64,000 bases of DNA from Hyphomicrobium sp. (GCA_030148725.1 JASBSU010000045.1:46875-110874), one strand, 5' to 3'; positions 25,580-35,244 are shown, counted from the first letter of the stretch. The notes: a model not told the origin generated them from the sequence alone. Program-made: numbers and translations.

Positions 25580-27961
25580 TCACGCAGCGCCGTTGCGACC
25601 GCGAGCGACCGGGCCAAACCAGCGCCGCAGAACATCCTCCAGTGCCGCCTTGTCGAACGGCTTTGCCAGATAGTCGTCGAGACCCGCTTCCAGATACCTG
25701 ATCCTGTCCTCGGCAAACGCGTTGGCGGTCAGCGCCACGATCGGCGGCGCCACGGCATCGTCGGCGCTCGCGGCGTAGAGGTCCTTGATCTGACGCGCGG
25801 CCCGCATGCCATCGAGCTGCGGCATGAAGATATCCATCAGGATCAAGTCGATGGGGGCGTCCTCACCGGCGAGAGTGCGACGCACGAGATCGACTGCGGC
25901 GGTGCCGTTGGGGACGGCAACATAGTCGCACCCGCACTTTTCCAGCACCCGCCTGGCAAGCAGCGCATTGATCTCGTTGTCCTCGGCGAGCAGCACACGG
26001 CGGGGCGTGTCCAGCGACATGCTGGGCGCGACACCGTGCCCTGCCGCCGAAGTCGCCTCGGTTTCCGGGACGAGGTACTGCAGACCGAGCTGCATCAGCA
26101 TCGAGGCGGGCCGCACCGGACGAACAAGGTACGCATCGAACCCTGCCGTGCGATACTCGCTGACTCGCGCCTTCGTAAGCGCATTGACCAGAACAACGCC
26201 GCGCACGCCGGAATCTGCGTTGGCCTCCCGCGCCCTCGCGAGCAGCGCTGCCGCTGAGTCCAACGCCTCCGCTCCGTCAATGACCACGCGATCGAACGGC
26301 GCTCCCTCGCGCAGCGCCGTCTCGATCACCCTGCTCGCGATCTCGAAATCGCACTCGATTGCCGACACGCCCGACGCCGCAAGGGCCTCGCGCAAAGCCC
26401 GTCGCTCGAGCCGCCGATCGAAAGCGAGCAGCACCCGTGCCTCGCCGGCCAGCGCCGGCGCCGACGCACCAGCCGGCGCGAAGTCAACCGCCTGCAACAC
26501 CACGACGGCGACAAACGTCGAGCCTTTGCCCAGTTCGCTGACGACACTGATGTCACCGCCCATCGCCCGAGAAAGTTGGCGCGAGATCGCAAGCCCGAGG
26601 CCGGTCCCGCCATCGCGTCGCTGTATCGACGCATCCGCCTGCTCGAATTCGGTGAACAGGACCCGCTTGTCGTCGCCCGACAAACCGATGCCGGTATCCT
26701 CGACGGCCATTTCGATGCGCACCGCGTCGCCGGCTGAGTCCAAATCGCCACCGACGCGCACACTGACGCCGCCGCGATCTGTGAACTTCACCGCGTTCGA
26801 AAGAAGGTTGAGCAGGATCTGCCGCACGCGGGCTTCATCGCCGATCACCGTCCGCGGCAGTTGGGGGCTGACCGACCATGCGATCTCGAGCCCCTTGTCG
26901 TACGCGCGTGGCGCCAGAAGTTCAACGACCCCCTGCACGCAAGATTCCAGTCCGAACGGCGCCTCGTTCAGCTCCAGCTTTCCGGCCTCGATCTTCGAGA
27001 AGTCGAGGATCTCGTCGATGAGCGCAAGCAACGTCCGCGCGGACTGATCGATGGCGTTGACATAGGTCTGCTGCTCCGGGGTATGCGGCGTATCTTGAAG
27101 CAGGCTCGCCATGCCGAGGATGCCGTTCATGGGCGTACGAATTTCGTGGCTCATGGTCGCCAGAAACCGGCTTTTCGCGCGGCTCGCCGCTTCCGCCTGA
27201 TCGCGCGCTTCAGCGAGCTGCAACTCGGCGAGCCTCTGCTCAGTGATATCGCGACCGACGCTTTGAACTTCTAGCCGGTTGCCCGCAGGCGCGGCGACGA
27301 GCTGTTCATCCCACTCGATCCACCTCGGACCCGCGACCGTCATCACGTGCTGCACGAAGCGCTGACGCCGCACACCGCCCGAGATGGAGAGCAGCTTCTC
27401 TCCGCTATCATCGAGAGTCTGTATGGAGTATGGGCGCCCCACCGCCTCCTTCGCCGATAACCCGAACATTTTGAGGAACGAAGCATTCGCGAACGTGAGA
27501 AACCCTCTATCGTCGCGGCGCACGATGGCAGCATCTTGCGAATCGAGCAGCGCTCTATATCGCGCCTCGTTCTCGCTCAGCTCCCACTGCGCATCTTTCA
27601 ATCGTTCGAGCCGATGTTCGATGCGCGCACCGACGCTTTCCAGCTGCGCAGCGCCGGCGCTCGCCCGCGTGCTGAAGCCGAGATAGATCGCAATGAACGT
27701 CAGTCCGAGTCCCAGCGCCAAAAACACCTGCAGAGCCGTCAGCCGTCCCGGCAGCAGCGCAAACGAGATCACGAGGCAAGCGATGCCCGCAAACAGCATC
27801 AGGAGGGAAGGCAGCGTCGGCGAGCTCGGGTCCGCGCTAGGTCCCGATCCGGCGCCGCGCGGCTGCGCGCTGTGCAGGCGCTGCGCGGCAAGTCGCCTGC
27901 GCTCGAGCGAGCGCGCGGCACCGGATGGCGCGGCAGAAGAATGAAAGCGCTTGTCGCTCAC
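25580..27961 (-). CDS. Hybrid sensor histidine kinase (2 TM, PAS, HisKA-HATPase, two receiver-like domains)
   Basis: A 793-residue hybrid kinase from the GTG at 27961 (an in-frame TTG at 28009 is less likely). Two transmembrane helices at residues about 52-72 and 80-96 have almost no periplasmic loop, so sensing is within the membrane or cytosol. Then come a coiled coil, a PAS domain (about 135-245), HisKA with [18 protein letters not shown] (His272), and HATPase ([33 protein letters not shown]). The first receiver-like domain has lost its acceptor motif ([11 protein letters not shown]), while the second is intact ([23 protein letters not shown]). The cognate phosphotransferase is unknown. 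BarA/TorS-like in layout. Confidence 0.88.
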   Translation of the reverse strand: MSDKRFHSSAAPSGAARSLERRRLAAQRLHSAQPRGAGSGPSADPSSPTLPSLLMLFAGIACLVISFALLPGRLTALQVFLALGLGLTFIAIYLGFSTRASAGAAQLESVGARIEHRLERLKDAQWELSENEARYRALLDSQDAAIVRRDDRGFLTFANASFLKMFGLSAKEAVGRPYSIQTLDDSGEKLLSISGGVRRQRFVQHVMTVAGPRWIEWDEQLVAAPAGNRLEVQSVGRDITEQRLAELQLAEARDQAEAASRAKSRFLATMSHEIRTPMNGILGMASLLQDTPHTPEQQTYVNAIDQSARTLLALIDEILDFSKIEAGKLELNEAPFGLESCVQGVVELLAPRAYDKGLEIAWSVSPQLPRTVIGDEARVRQILLNLLSNAVKFTDRGGVSVRVGGDLDSAGDAVRIEMAVEDTGIGLSGDDKRVLFTEFEQADASIQRRDGGTGLGLAISRQLSRAMGGDISVVSELGKGSTFVAVVVLQAVDFAPAGASAPALAGEARVLLAFDRRLERRALREALAASGVSAIECDFEIASRVIETALREGAPFDRVVIDGAEALDSAAALLARAREANADSGVRGVVLVNALTKARVSEYRTAGFDAYLVRPVRPASMLMQLGLQYLVPETEATSAAGHGVAPSMSLDTPRRVLLAEDNEINALLARRVLEKCGCDYVAVPNGTAAVDLVRRTLAGEDAPIDLILMDIFMPQLDGMRAARQIKDLYAASADDAVAPPIVALTANAFAEDRIRYLEAGLDDYLAKPFDKAALEDVLRRWFGPVARGRNGAA

Positions 27962-28058
27962 GCCAAGGCAACCTGTTACGCGAAACTGAATGGAAGCACC
28001 GCAAAACAACCATATGTTGGGTTGCCAAACGCTGAAGCGACTTGGTTAAGACGCGTGG

Positions 28059-28265
28059 CTAGCGGCCCGCGGGCTTGTCCTCGATGGCACGCGCATCCGC
28101 TACGCGAAGTCGCGGAACGCCGTCCACGATGGGAAAGGCGAGCCCCGCCGCACGGCTCAAGAGCTCCTGCGCTTTGGCGTCGTAGTCGAGCCGCGTCTTG
28201 GTTACCGGACAGACCAGAACCTCGAGCAGCTTGGGATCGACCTTCTGGATGGCGCTGTCGGTCAT
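28059..28265 (-). CDS. Trm112-family small protein
   Basis: A 68-residue protein (UPF0434/Trm112 type). It starts [17 protein letters not shown], with a single cysteine in [13 protein letters not shown] and the typical end [15 protein letters not shown]. In yeast the relative activates methyltransferases and binds zinc; bacterial forms, such as E. coli YcaR, are poorly understood and often lack the full set of cysteines, as here. It starts 14 bases after the LON-domain gene on the same strand, suggesting an operon. Confidence 0.88.
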   Translation of the reverse strand: MTDSAIQKVDPKLLEVLVCPVTKTRLDYDAKAQELLSRAAGLAFPIVDGVPRLRVADARAIEDKPAGR

Positions 28266-28279
28266 GTTCGGCGTCCGCG

Positions 28280-28963
28280 TTACTGCAGCGTGTTCCCGCT
28301 GTTGCCGCTGGAGGCCAGCTCCATCTCGGCCAGCGCAACGAGCACGTCGGCGCGCCCCTTCAGGTCTTGCGCTTCGAGCAGCGCCTGCTTCTCTTCCGGA
28401 CCGTAGGGACTCATGACGCACAACGCGTTGATCAGGAATTCGCTCGATGCGCGCTGGATAGCCCCCCAGTCGGCTTCCAGTTTATTGGCATCGAGATAGG
28501 ACCGCAGGACGCGCAACAGGTTTGCCCGGTCGACCTGCTCCTCTCCCAGCCCTTCGCTGAGATCGCTGGCGTACCGGTCGTAGCTGACGCTCATGACACG
28601 ATACGGAAGATCGGTAACGGCCTCGTCGAGAACATCGTAGCGCATGATGCCGGTGAGCGTGATCATGCGCCGTGCGTGATCCACCTCCTGGTAGCTCGTG
28701 ACGCGCCCGACGCACCCGACATTCCGCAGATCCACGGAGCCGCGCGGGCTCTCTTCGAATTCGCCGACGTCGTCGGCCGCCGGCTGGATGATACCGATCA
28801 GCCTGTCCCCCGCCATGACGGCATCGAGCATTTCGAGATAGCGCGGCTCGAACACGTTCAACGGCAGCGTCGCCCTCGGAAGCAGGATCGCGCCACGCAA
28901 CGGAAACACCGGAATGCGTGCCGGAAGGTCTGCGGGGCGCCGGTAACGGTCGGTCGGTGACAC
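28280..28963 (-). CDS. LON N-terminal substrate-binding domain protein
   Basis: A 227-residue protein consisting only of the Lon protease N-terminal (LON) domain, without AAA+ or protease parts. Visible signatures are [57 protein letters not shown] and the C-terminal helical part. The start is GTG at 28963. Stand-alone LON proteins occur next to the thioredoxin/TPR gene in many alphaproteobacteria; their function is not established, with substrate recruitment as the usual guess. It lies 47 bases downstream of the cnoX-like gene, in the same direction. Confidence 0.9.
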   Translation of the reverse strand: MSPTDRYRRPADLPARIPVFPLRGAILLPRATLPLNVFEPRYLEMLDAVMAGDRLIGIIQPAADDVGEFEESPRGSVDLRNVGCVGRVTSYQEVDHARRMITLTGIMRYDVLDEAVTDLPYRVMSVSYDRYASDLSEGLGEEQVDRANLLRVLRSYLDANKLEADWGAIQRASSEFLINALCVMSPYGPEEKQALLEAQDLKGRADVLVALAEMELASSGNSGNTLQ

Positions 28964-29010
28964 AGGCCAATAATCCTTATGCGCCTAAAGTTCCAGCGAT
29001 ACGCCGAAGA

Positions 29011-29922
29011 CTAGGAAAAGAGCAGCGACGACAGCCGACGCCGGCCTTCGATCGCGGCCGGGTCTTTGAAGCCCCAAGCCTCGAAGAACTGAACGAGCTG
29101 CTTGCGCGCCGCCTCGTCGTTCCATTTGCGGTCCCGGCGGACTAGTTCGAGCAAATGATTGACAGCTTCCATCTTGTCGCCACGCGCCGCCAGCGCGACC
29201 GCAAGATCGAACCTCGCTTGCTGATCCGACGGGTCCGCTGCCAGCTTCTTCTCCAGCTCGCCGCGATTGTCCTCCACACCAGCCTTGCGCGCCAGTTCGA
29301 GAGCTGCCCGCACCTGCTCCACCGCGGCGACCTTCTTCTCATCCGGCGGAACAAGTGAGATCACCTGTTCGGCGCGCGCCACATCACCGGTCTGCAGATA
29401 GCAGCGCGCGAGCCCGGCCAGCGCTGCCGGGTTCTGTTTGTCCTCCTGCAGCACCGCCGCGAAAATTTCCGCCGCCGCCTGCACATCGCCCTCATCGAGA
29501 GCCTGCTCGGCGGTCGCAAGAAGGGTAGCCGTATCGGCTTCGGCATCAGCGCCCACAATGCGCTCGATGAACTGGCGCACCGCGCTCTCGGGCTGCGCTC
29601 CCATGAAGCCATCGAGCGGACGTCCGTCGCGAAACGCGTAGACAGTCGGCAGCGATTGAACGCGCAACTGCCCAGCGATGGCTGGGTGCTCGTCGACATT
29701 GATCTTAACGAGGCGAACTTTGCCGCCGTAGCTCTTGACGACCTTCTCTAGGATCGGCGTGAGCTGCTTGCATGGGCCACACCACGCGGCCCAGAAATCG
29801 ACGACGACCGGCACCGTCCGGGATGCCTCGATGACGTCCTTGCCGAAGGCCGCAGTCGTTGAATCCTTGATGATGTTGGCATCGCTCCCGCCCGGAGCAG
29901 ACGCCTTCAACCCAAATTCCAT
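29011..29922 (-). CDS. cnoX: CnoX/YbbN-type thioredoxin-TPR co-chaperone
   Basis: A 303-residue fusion of a thioredoxin domain (residues 15-130) and a TPR domain (140-300), like E. coli CnoX, which holds oxidised client proteins for GroEL. The active site is WCGPCKQ (Cys48, Cys51), a full CGPC, whereas E. coli CnoX lacks the first cysteine; this version could be redox-active. The cis-Pro loop is SLPTVYAF. The start at 29922 has a strong AAGGAG ribosome site and discards 79 in-frame upstream codons. It heads a putative operon with the LON and Trm112 genes. Confidence 0.9.
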   Translation of the reverse strand: MEFGLKASAPGGSDANIIKDSTTAAFGKDVIEASRTVPVVVDFWAAWCGPCKQLTPILEKVVKSYGGKVRLVKINVDEHPAIAGQLRVQSLPTVYAFRDGRPLDGFMGAQPESAVRQFIERIVGADAEADTATLLATAEQALDEGDVQAAAEIFAAVLQEDKQNPAALAGLARCYLQTGDVARAEQVISLVPPDEKKVAAVEQVRAALELARKAGVEDNRGELEKKLAADPSDQQARFDLAVALAARGDKMEAVNHLLELVRRDRKWNDEAARKQLVQFFEAWGFKDPAAIEGRRRLSSLLFS

Positions 29923-30109
29923 CTTCGTCTCCTTGCGGCGAAAGCAGCTCCCTCGCCGGAAGCTACTGAATATCAGAAAATGCTGGCCGGCGACCGAATT
30001 TCGGACATGGCCAAAGGCCACTTCCTCCCGCCACGACCTGCCACATCGTGATGCCGGACCCGAACTGCAAGCCTCTGCGACAGCGGCAGAATTTCCAAGA
30101 TGGCGCCGG

Positions 30110-30622
30110 CTAGCCTGCCGGATTGGCAGCGCCTCCAAGCATGACGACCCGGGGCTCATGGCCGCAAGCTCGAATGAACCTCATCAGGTCCTCGCGCGCA
30201 ATGTTGGTTGTCGCCGTATTTTCGAGCGGGTGACAGTTGATCGTGTCGAACGCCATCAGTTCGGCATCGAGCACGACGTTGACCCGTGCCCCGGTGTCGT
30301 TGATGACCGCGAATGCCGTCACCGAGCCCGGCTCGACGCCAAGCACCTCGTTCAGCAGCTCCGGTTTTCCGAAGCTGAACCGCCCCGCCGATAGCGTTCG
30401 CGACAACGCTTTGAGATCGACGCGTGTCGTCGCCACTGCGACGACCAGGAAGAGCGCACCGCGGTCATCCTTGAGAAACAGGTTCTTGGTGTGCGCGCCT
30501 TGAAGCTCGCTATCGAGCTTATGGCTCTCGGCGACCGTGAATACGGCCTCATGCTCGACGGTTCGCGTCTGGATGCCGAGTTCATCGAGACGGGCGAACA
30601 GAGCTTTGCGGGTCACGGGCAT
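30110..30622 (-). CDS. ProX/YbaK-type prolyl-tRNA editing domain protein
   Basis: A 170-residue free-standing editing deacylase of the INS superfamily, predicted to hydrolyse mischarged aminoacyl-tRNA-Pro, probably Ala-tRNA-Pro (ProXp-ala type). Motifs are GAHTKNLFLKDDRGALFLV, with the conserved lysine of the family, LGVEPGSVTAFAVIND and CHPLENTATTNI. A single compact domain is expected in the cytosol. The ATG at 30622 is retained because similarity starts at LFARLDELGI. It stands alone on the minus strand, 187 bases upstream of the cnoX-like gene. Confidence 0.85.
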   Translation of the reverse strand: MPVTRKALFARLDELGIQTRTVEHEAVFTVAESHKLDSELQGAHTKNLFLKDDRGALFLVVAVATTRVDLKALSRTLSAGRFSFGKPELLNEVLGVEPGSVTAFAVINDTGARVNVVLDAELMAFDTINCHPLENTATTNIAREDLMRFIRACGHEPRVVMLGGAANPAG

Positions 30623-30809
30623 GGCGGATCGCTGGAGGGCTTCTCGGACGCACCTACTTAGGCGCTCGCATGGCTGGCGCCAACTCCGCCGCCTGGCTCG
30701 CTTCCATCCCGTTCACGGCCCCAACCAATCGCTTGCAAGCGACATGCTGCTGCTTGAAGCCGGACCAGCCCGGCGTTAGCATCCGCACGCCATCACCCGA
30801 GGAGCCTCG

Positions 30810-31226
30810 ATGCCCGCCAAAGCTTTCGCCTGCCGCGCGATCTTCGCCTTGGCCCTTGTTCTCCCCCTGCTGACATTGGTTGGCACTCAGGCAAAAGCGC
30901 AGGAACGGTGGGCTGCCATAGCCCCCAACCTTGAGAACTCGTCCTCTGTCGTCTGGGCGACCACCAAGGAACAGGCCAAGAAGCTCGCGGTACTCGCCTG
31001 CAAGCAGGTCTCCCAGACCTGCGCCGAGCAGCCGGCCAGCACCAACGGCATGGACCACGTGTTTGCCGTGATGTGCTGCTCCGACCCCAAGTCGGGCTGC
31101 GCGGCAACCGTCGGGGCGACCAAAGAAGCCGCTCTCAAGGAGATCAAGCGGCTGTTCTCCGACAATGGCTATTCCCAGTGCTCCCTGAAGAGCTATTTCA
31201 AGGCCGGGACCGGCGAAAAGGGCTGA
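30810..31226 (+). CDS. Small secreted cysteine-rich protein (possible DUF4189-like)
   Basis: A 138-residue exported protein. Residues 1-30 form a signal peptide (FALALVLPLLTLVGTQAKAQ, cleavage likely after AKA). The mature part starts ERWAAIAPNLENSSSVVWA and has six cysteines (VLACKQVSQTC, VMCCSDPKSGC, QCSLKSYF), which suggests disulfide bonds in the periplasm. The pattern of a WxAIA start and repeated 'KEQAKKLA' and 'KEAALKEI' blocks resembles DUF4189 proteins, but this is a weak match from memory. Function unknown. Confidence 0.7.
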   Translation: MPAKAFACRAIFALALVLPLLTLVGTQAKAQERWAAIAPNLENSSSVVWATTKEQAKKLAVLACKQVSQTCAEQPASTNGMDHVFAVMCCSDPKSGCAATVGATKEAALKEIKRLFSDNGYSQCSLKSYFKAGTGEKG

Positions 31227-31341
31227 CCGCCCCCGGCCCGATCAGCATTTTTGAAAACCTCTTAAGGGGTGCCTTGCAAAGCCGGCTGAGTTGAGCCATA
31301 ACGCGGCTCCGCTGCGGTTCCGCGGCGCGTACCCATCGGAT

Positions 31342-31416
31342 GCGGGCGTAGCTCAGGGGTAGAGCATTACCTTGCCAAGGTAAGGGTCGTGAGTTCGAAT
31401 CTCATCGCCCGCTCCA
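31342..31416 (+). tRNA. tRNA-Gly (GCC), CCA encoded
   Basis: A cloverleaf with acceptor stem GCGGGCG / CGCCCGC, D arm GCTC-AGGGGTA-GAGC, anticodon stem TTACC/GGTAA around the loop TTGCCAA (anticodon GCC at 31374-31376), T arm with GTTCGAATC, discriminator T and encoded CCA. It reads GGC and GGT codons. All invariant positions are present. Confidence 0.97.
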
Positions 31417-31494
31417 ATTAATCTCGAAAATATCGCGAGCCGTTTAGAAGGCCGGCAGCACGTGCAGCCGGCGCTCTGCGCCTCTTGCGCCGGC

Positions 31495-32295
31495 TCAGTC
31501 GGCTTTGACGAGGTCACGATAGGCATGCCAGGTCGCATGGCCGAGCAGCGGGAAGATCACGACCAGCCCCACAAACGCCGTCGCGAGCCCCAACGCCATG
31601 TGCCCGGCGATGACCGCCGCCCAGAGCAGCATCGGACCCGGGTTGCGACTCACCGCCCGGACGCTTGTCGCCATCGCTGAAACGGTATCGACGTCCTTTG
31701 CCAGCAGCAGCGGCGCAGCCACGCTCGACAGCGTGAACACCATGCCCGCCAGACCACCGCCCAGAATCAACGAAGTGAACATCAGGCCGAGACCGGCGTT
31801 GGTGAACATCAAATCATGCAGGAACTGACTGGCCTCGGGAACCTGCGAGCCGTCGAGGAACAGGCTGAGCAGCAGGAACGAGAGCTGTACCCACGCGAAG
31901 TAGCCGAAGAACAGGACGATCCCGAAGAACCCGAGCCTCCCGGCAGCGGCAGCGCAGGCGCGCCATACGGCTTTGAACGTCACCGGCTGGCCCTGCTCGA
32001 GGCGACGGCTCATCTCGTAGAAGCCGGCCGCCAATAGTGGCGCGATGAGCATGAAACCGCCCGCGAAGACGGCGATGAGCGAGCCAAGCTCCTGCCGGTT
32101 CAAGCAATAGTAGAGCAGCCACCCGACGGCGCAAAAGGCAGCGCCATACGTAAGGCTCATAACGGGAATGGCGCACAGATCTCGCCAGCCGCTGGCGAGC
32201 CAATGCCACGGCGCATCGAGCGGCACGCGGCGCACTGCGTAGCCCAGCCGCCCCTTGGCCTCGTCTCGGTCGAGAACAGCGCTATCCATAGCCAT
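31495..32295 (-). CDS. DUF2189-type integral membrane protein
   Basis: A 266-residue membrane protein with about six hydrophobic helices (for example SLTYGAAFCAVGWLLYYCL and FAGGFMLIAPLLAAGFYEMSR), matching the DUF2189 family common in alpha- and betaproteobacteria. The short cytosolic N-terminus reads GRLGYAVRRVPLDAPWHWL. The ATG at 32295 follows GGGAGGACGT; ATG 32289 is also possible. The function of the family is unknown. It is divergent from fabI across a 256-base gap in which I see only the weak direct repeat of GTCAATTCGTGCC-like sequence and no clear promoter. Confidence 0.8.
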   Translation of the reverse strand: MAMDSAVLDRDEAKGRLGYAVRRVPLDAPWHWLASGWRDLCAIPVMSLTYGAAFCAVGWLLYYCLNRQELGSLIAVFAGGFMLIAPLLAAGFYEMSRRLEQGQPVTFKAVWRACAAAAGRLGFFGIVLFFGYFAWVQLSFLLLSLFLDGSQVPEASQFLHDLMFTNAGLGLMFTSLILGGGLAGMVFTLSSVAAPLLLAKDVDTVSAMATSVRAVSRNPGPMLLWAAVIAGHMALGLATAFVGLVVIFPLLGHATWHAYRDLVKAD

Positions 32296-32551
32296 ACGTC
32301 CTCCCAACCTGGGCGCCCGACCGAGAAGCTTCGGAACCGAGCCCCGAGGTCAAAACCCACCGCCGCCCCTGCGACAGCCGGGCGCACCAAATTTGACTAC
32401 CGTCAATTCGTGCCGTTGCCAACGCTCGCGCCGCATTCGCGCGCGGCATTTCGCTGACCTGAGTCGGTCGCTGGACGACCTATGAAGTCATCCAGCCGAA
32501 GAATTGGACGGCTAAAGCCGTGCCATCAACTACCCAGCATGAGGAAGCGCG

Positions 32552-33325
32552 ATGACAGCGACGGTCGATCTTGAAGGCAAACGTGGGCTCGTGGTCGGCA
32601 TAGCCAACGAGCACAGCATTGCCGCTGGTTGCGCGCGTGCCTTCCGCGACGCGGGCGCCGAGCTGGCAGTCACCTTCCTCAACGAAAAGGCACTGCCGTT
32701 TGTGAGCCCGGTCGCCGACGCAATCGGCGCAGAGGTCGTCGGACCATGCGACGTGCGCATTCCCGGTCAGCTGGAAGCGGTGTTCGATGACATCACGAAG
32801 CGATGGGGCCGCTTGGACTTCCTGCTGCACTCGATCGCCTTCGCGCCCCGCGAGGACCTGCACACGCCGCTGGTCAACTGTTCCTCCGAGGGCTTTGGCT
32901 TGGCGATGGACGTCTCGTGCCACTCGTTCATCCGCATGGCCAATCTAACCCTGCCGCTGATGAAGGACGGCGGCTGCCTGATGACAGTGTCGTTCTATGG
33001 CGCCGACAAGGTCGTCGAGAATTACAATCTGATGGGACCGGTGAAAGCAGCCCTGGAATCCAGCGTCCGCTATCTCGCCGCCGATCTCGCGAGCCGCAAC
33101 GTTCGCGTCCACGCAATTTCGACCGGGCCGGTGCAGACCAGAGCGGCGTCGGGCATTGCGCGCTTCGACGAGCTGATCAACGAGGTGCGCGAGCGAACAC
33201 CGGCGAAACGCCTCGTCAGCGTAGAGGAGATCGGCAAAGTCGCGGCCTTCCTCGCCAGTGACGCGGGCACCCCTCTGACGGGCTCGGTCACCTACGCCGA
33301 TGGCGGCTTTCACGTCATGGCGTAG
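32552..33325 (+). CDS. fabI: Enoyl-[acyl-carrier-protein] reductase (NADH), FabI
   Basis: A 257-residue SDR-fold enzyme that reduces enoyl-ACP in the last step of each fatty-acid elongation cycle. The nucleotide loop is GIANEHSIAAGCA, as in FabI, and the catalytic set is Tyr148 (SFYGADK), Tyr158 and Lys165 (YNLMGPVK). The region ISTGPVQTRAASGI is the substrate-binding loop. The normal Ala-rich end is ITYADGG-like (VTYADGGFHV). The sequence differs somewhat from the housekeeping rhizobial FabI1, so it could be the second isoform. Its last 16 bases overlap a convergent small gene. Confidence 0.94.
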   Translation: MTATVDLEGKRGLVVGIANEHSIAAGCARAFRDAGAELAVTFLNEKALPFVSPVADAIGAEVVGPCDVRIPGQLEAVFDDITKRWGRLDFLLHSIAFAPREDLHTPLVNCSSEGFGLAMDVSCHSFIRMANLTLPLMKDGGCLMTVSFYGADKVVENYNLMGPVKAALESSVRYLAADLASRNVRVHAISTGPVQTRAASGIARFDELINEVRERTPAKRLVSVEEIGKVAAFLASDAGTPLTGSVTYADGGFHVMA

Positions 33326-33525
33326 GCGAGCATCGGCATTTCGGCAGCCGCCGGGCGCACCGCGACCGGCGCCTGGCGCGCTGCCTCGGAGCGGATGATC
33401 TCCATGAGCCGCAGCCGCTCCAGCCTCAGCTTGATCTCGAGCGGAATGGTGCCCTGCGGGGTGTACTCGTCCTTCAAGCGCGGCTTCATGCGCGAAAGCA
33501 GTTCGCTGGTAAATTGATTGGTCAT
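33310..33525 (-). CDS. Small hypothetical protein (71 aa)
   Basis: A 71-residue basic, amphipathic protein starting MTNQFTSELLSRMKPRLKDE, with a Leu/Arg-rich helix (LEIKLRLERLRLMEIIRSE) and an Ala/Pro-rich end. No signal peptide or membrane segment is seen. The 3' end overlaps fabI by 16 bases in the opposite direction. A GGGGG tract 11 bases before the ATG is a weak ribosome site. No family recognised; it may be a short regulatory or nucleic-acid-binding protein, or a chance reading frame. Confidence 0.5.
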   Translation of the reverse strand: MTNQFTSELLSRMKPRLKDEYTPQGTIPLEIKLRLERLRLMEIIRSEAARQAPVAVRPAAAEMPMLAYAMT

Positions 33526-33628
33526 TTTTGGCCCCCGATTCTCGATGCGATTTCAAAGAGAAGAGGCCTGAGTCTTGAAAGTTCCAATGAACTGAAAATT
33601 AATTCGGTTGCGCGTCCAACGCGTTACC

Positions 33629-34063
33629 CTATTCCAGCGCCACCGAGCCCTTGTCGGTGTTGATGCGCAGACGCAGCGGAGCGCCGGGCGCGGAGTCCGC
33701 TGCTTCGTTGAACACCCGTGTTGGGATCGTCAGCAAAAGCCCCTTGGCAGGGTCGTCCTCGCTCGTCGCTTCATCGAGTTGAACCGACGCAACGCCGATC
33801 ACCGCGAGGCACTGGTTGTTGCCGGTTTCGTCCGACACGTCGGGCAGTACGACCGCGACGCCAGCAGCACAGCAGACCGGCTCCACCATGTCGATGACAT
33901 AGACGCCGACCTTGTCATCCTTGTAGGTGCGACTGTTCTTGCCGACCGGTGGAATGAGCGCGGTCAGGCCGACGTTCGCCTCTTCGCACGATTTGAGCTC
34001 GAGGGCGTTGGCCTGCTGAAAGAACAACAGCGCCGGCACGATCGTATAGAGGGTGCGTTTCAT
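33629..34063 (-). CDS. Hypothetical secreted protein
   Basis: A 144-residue protein from the ATG at 34063 (MKRTLYTIVPALLFFQQANA is a signal peptide). The mature part begins LELKSCEEANVGLTALIPP and contains the pair VEPVCC and a later QCLAVIGVAS, so one or two periplasmic disulfides are likely. The C-terminal third (RVFNEAADSAPGAPLRLRINT) looks like a beta-sandwich edge. No family recognised. The ten in-frame codons upstream are left out because the signal peptide should be at the start. It lies 39 bases downstream of the ParA-like gene on the same strand. Confidence 0.65.
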   Translation of the reverse strand: MKRTLYTIVPALLFFQQANALELKSCEEANVGLTALIPPVGKNSRTYKDDKVGVYVIDMVEPVCCAAGVAVVLPDVSDETGNNQCLAVIGVASVQLDEATSEDDPAKGLLLTIPTRVFNEAADSAPGAPLRLRINTDKGSVALE

Positions 34064-34102
34064 GGCGCCGCTCATAGCATCGCCGATCGGCATTGTCGCG
34101 CC

Positions 34103-34981
34103 TCAGGCGCCGACCGCAGCGGCCGGCCGCTTATCCTCGGCGCTGGCGGGATTTCCCGCTTCGAGCCTCGCCATGACTTCGTCCGTCAGGGCGCGCACCG
34201 CAGCCCCGACCTGACCCGGATACTTCGCCAGGTAGCTGCGCTCGTAGTTCTGGAAATTGGCCGCGTCCTGGAGCGCCGGCATACGCGGGATGGATTGCGA
34301 GAAGCAGGCGTTTTCAGGGTTGCCCTGCAGCCACCGATGATACTCCTCGTCGGAGACCGAGTTCGTCTCCTTCATGTTGACGATCACGCCGAGGTTCTGC
34401 GCAAAGCCCATCTCGGGATTAAGGCCCTTGAAGCGACGGAAAACCTCCAGTCCGCAGACGGAGACATAGTCGGCCTTCGTGGGGGAGATGTGGAAATCGG
34501 CCTCGCGCAGCCAGCATTCGGTCAACACCGAAAGCCCTGGCGGACAATCGATCAGCACGATATCGAACACGCGGCGCACGCCGTTGAGCAGTTCCCCGAT
34601 CACCTCGCGCAGCCGCCCGTGCAGGTTCTCCTTCGAAACCTCGCGCTCCAGCAGCGTGAGTTGCATATCGCTCGGCAGCAGGAATACGGAGCGCGCGTCG
34701 TCGATGTCCGACACGTTCCGCACGATGAACTTGGGCCAGTCGATGACCTGGTTCTTGAGAACTCGTCCATGCAGGTAATCGACGATCGTCGCGCCTTCGC
34801 TCTGCAGCTTATAGAGGCTCGAGACGCTCATCAGCATGCTGGACACACTGGCCTGCGCATCGCTGTCGATCACCAGCACGTTCTTCTTGTGATAGGCGGA
34901 GATCGTTTCGGCGAGCGCCAGCACCAGCGTCGATTTACCGACGCCACCCTTGGTATTCATGATCGCGATCGAATTGCGCAT
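34103..34981 (-). CDS. Orphan ParA/MinD-family ATPase
   Basis: A 292-residue deviant Walker-type ATPase. The N-terminus MRNSIAIMNTKGGVGKST carries the deviant Walker A lysine; switch I/A' is VIDSDAQASVSS and Walker B is FDIVLIDCPPGLS. The C-terminal part has YHRWLQGNPENACFSQSI. Such proteins position plasmids, chromosomes or protein clusters by forming gradients on DNA or membrane. There is no parB, parS or mipZ neighbour, so this is not the chromosome-segregation ParA. The gene between it and fabI encodes a secreted protein, which gives no clue to the cargo. The start at 34981 is where similarity begins. Confidence 0.85.
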   Translation of the reverse strand: MRNSIAIMNTKGGVGKSTLVLALAETISAYHKKNVLVIDSDAQASVSSMLMSVSSLYKLQSEGATIVDYLHGRVLKNQVIDWPKFIVRNVSDIDDARSVFLLPSDMQLTLLEREVSKENLHGRLREVIGELLNGVRRVFDIVLIDCPPGLSVLTECWLREADFHISPTKADYVSVCGLEVFRRFKGLNPEMGFAQNLGVIVNMKETNSVSDEEYHRWLQGNPENACFSQSIPRMPALQDAANFQNYERSYLAKYPGQVGAAVRALTDEVMARLEAGNPASAEDKRPAAAVGA

Positions 34982-35244
34982 GCTGTCCGGACTTCCCCAC
35001 CCGGCCCTAAAGGGCCGCCCCATGTCGGCCCCGGCAAGAACACGGGGACCACCTGCCCTGCATGGCGCGGGAATATGGCAACCGTGGGAACGCGCCATAA
35101 TCGTGCTCGGCGACTAACGCAAATTGCATTGCCGAGCTAGCTTGGCGTAAACCTCGCCGCCAAGCTGCAGCGTTCATTGTCCGGCCTTTAACCGTTGCTA
35201 GAAATAAGGTCGAGTGTCTTTCCCTCCTGGAGGCCCATCCCGTC

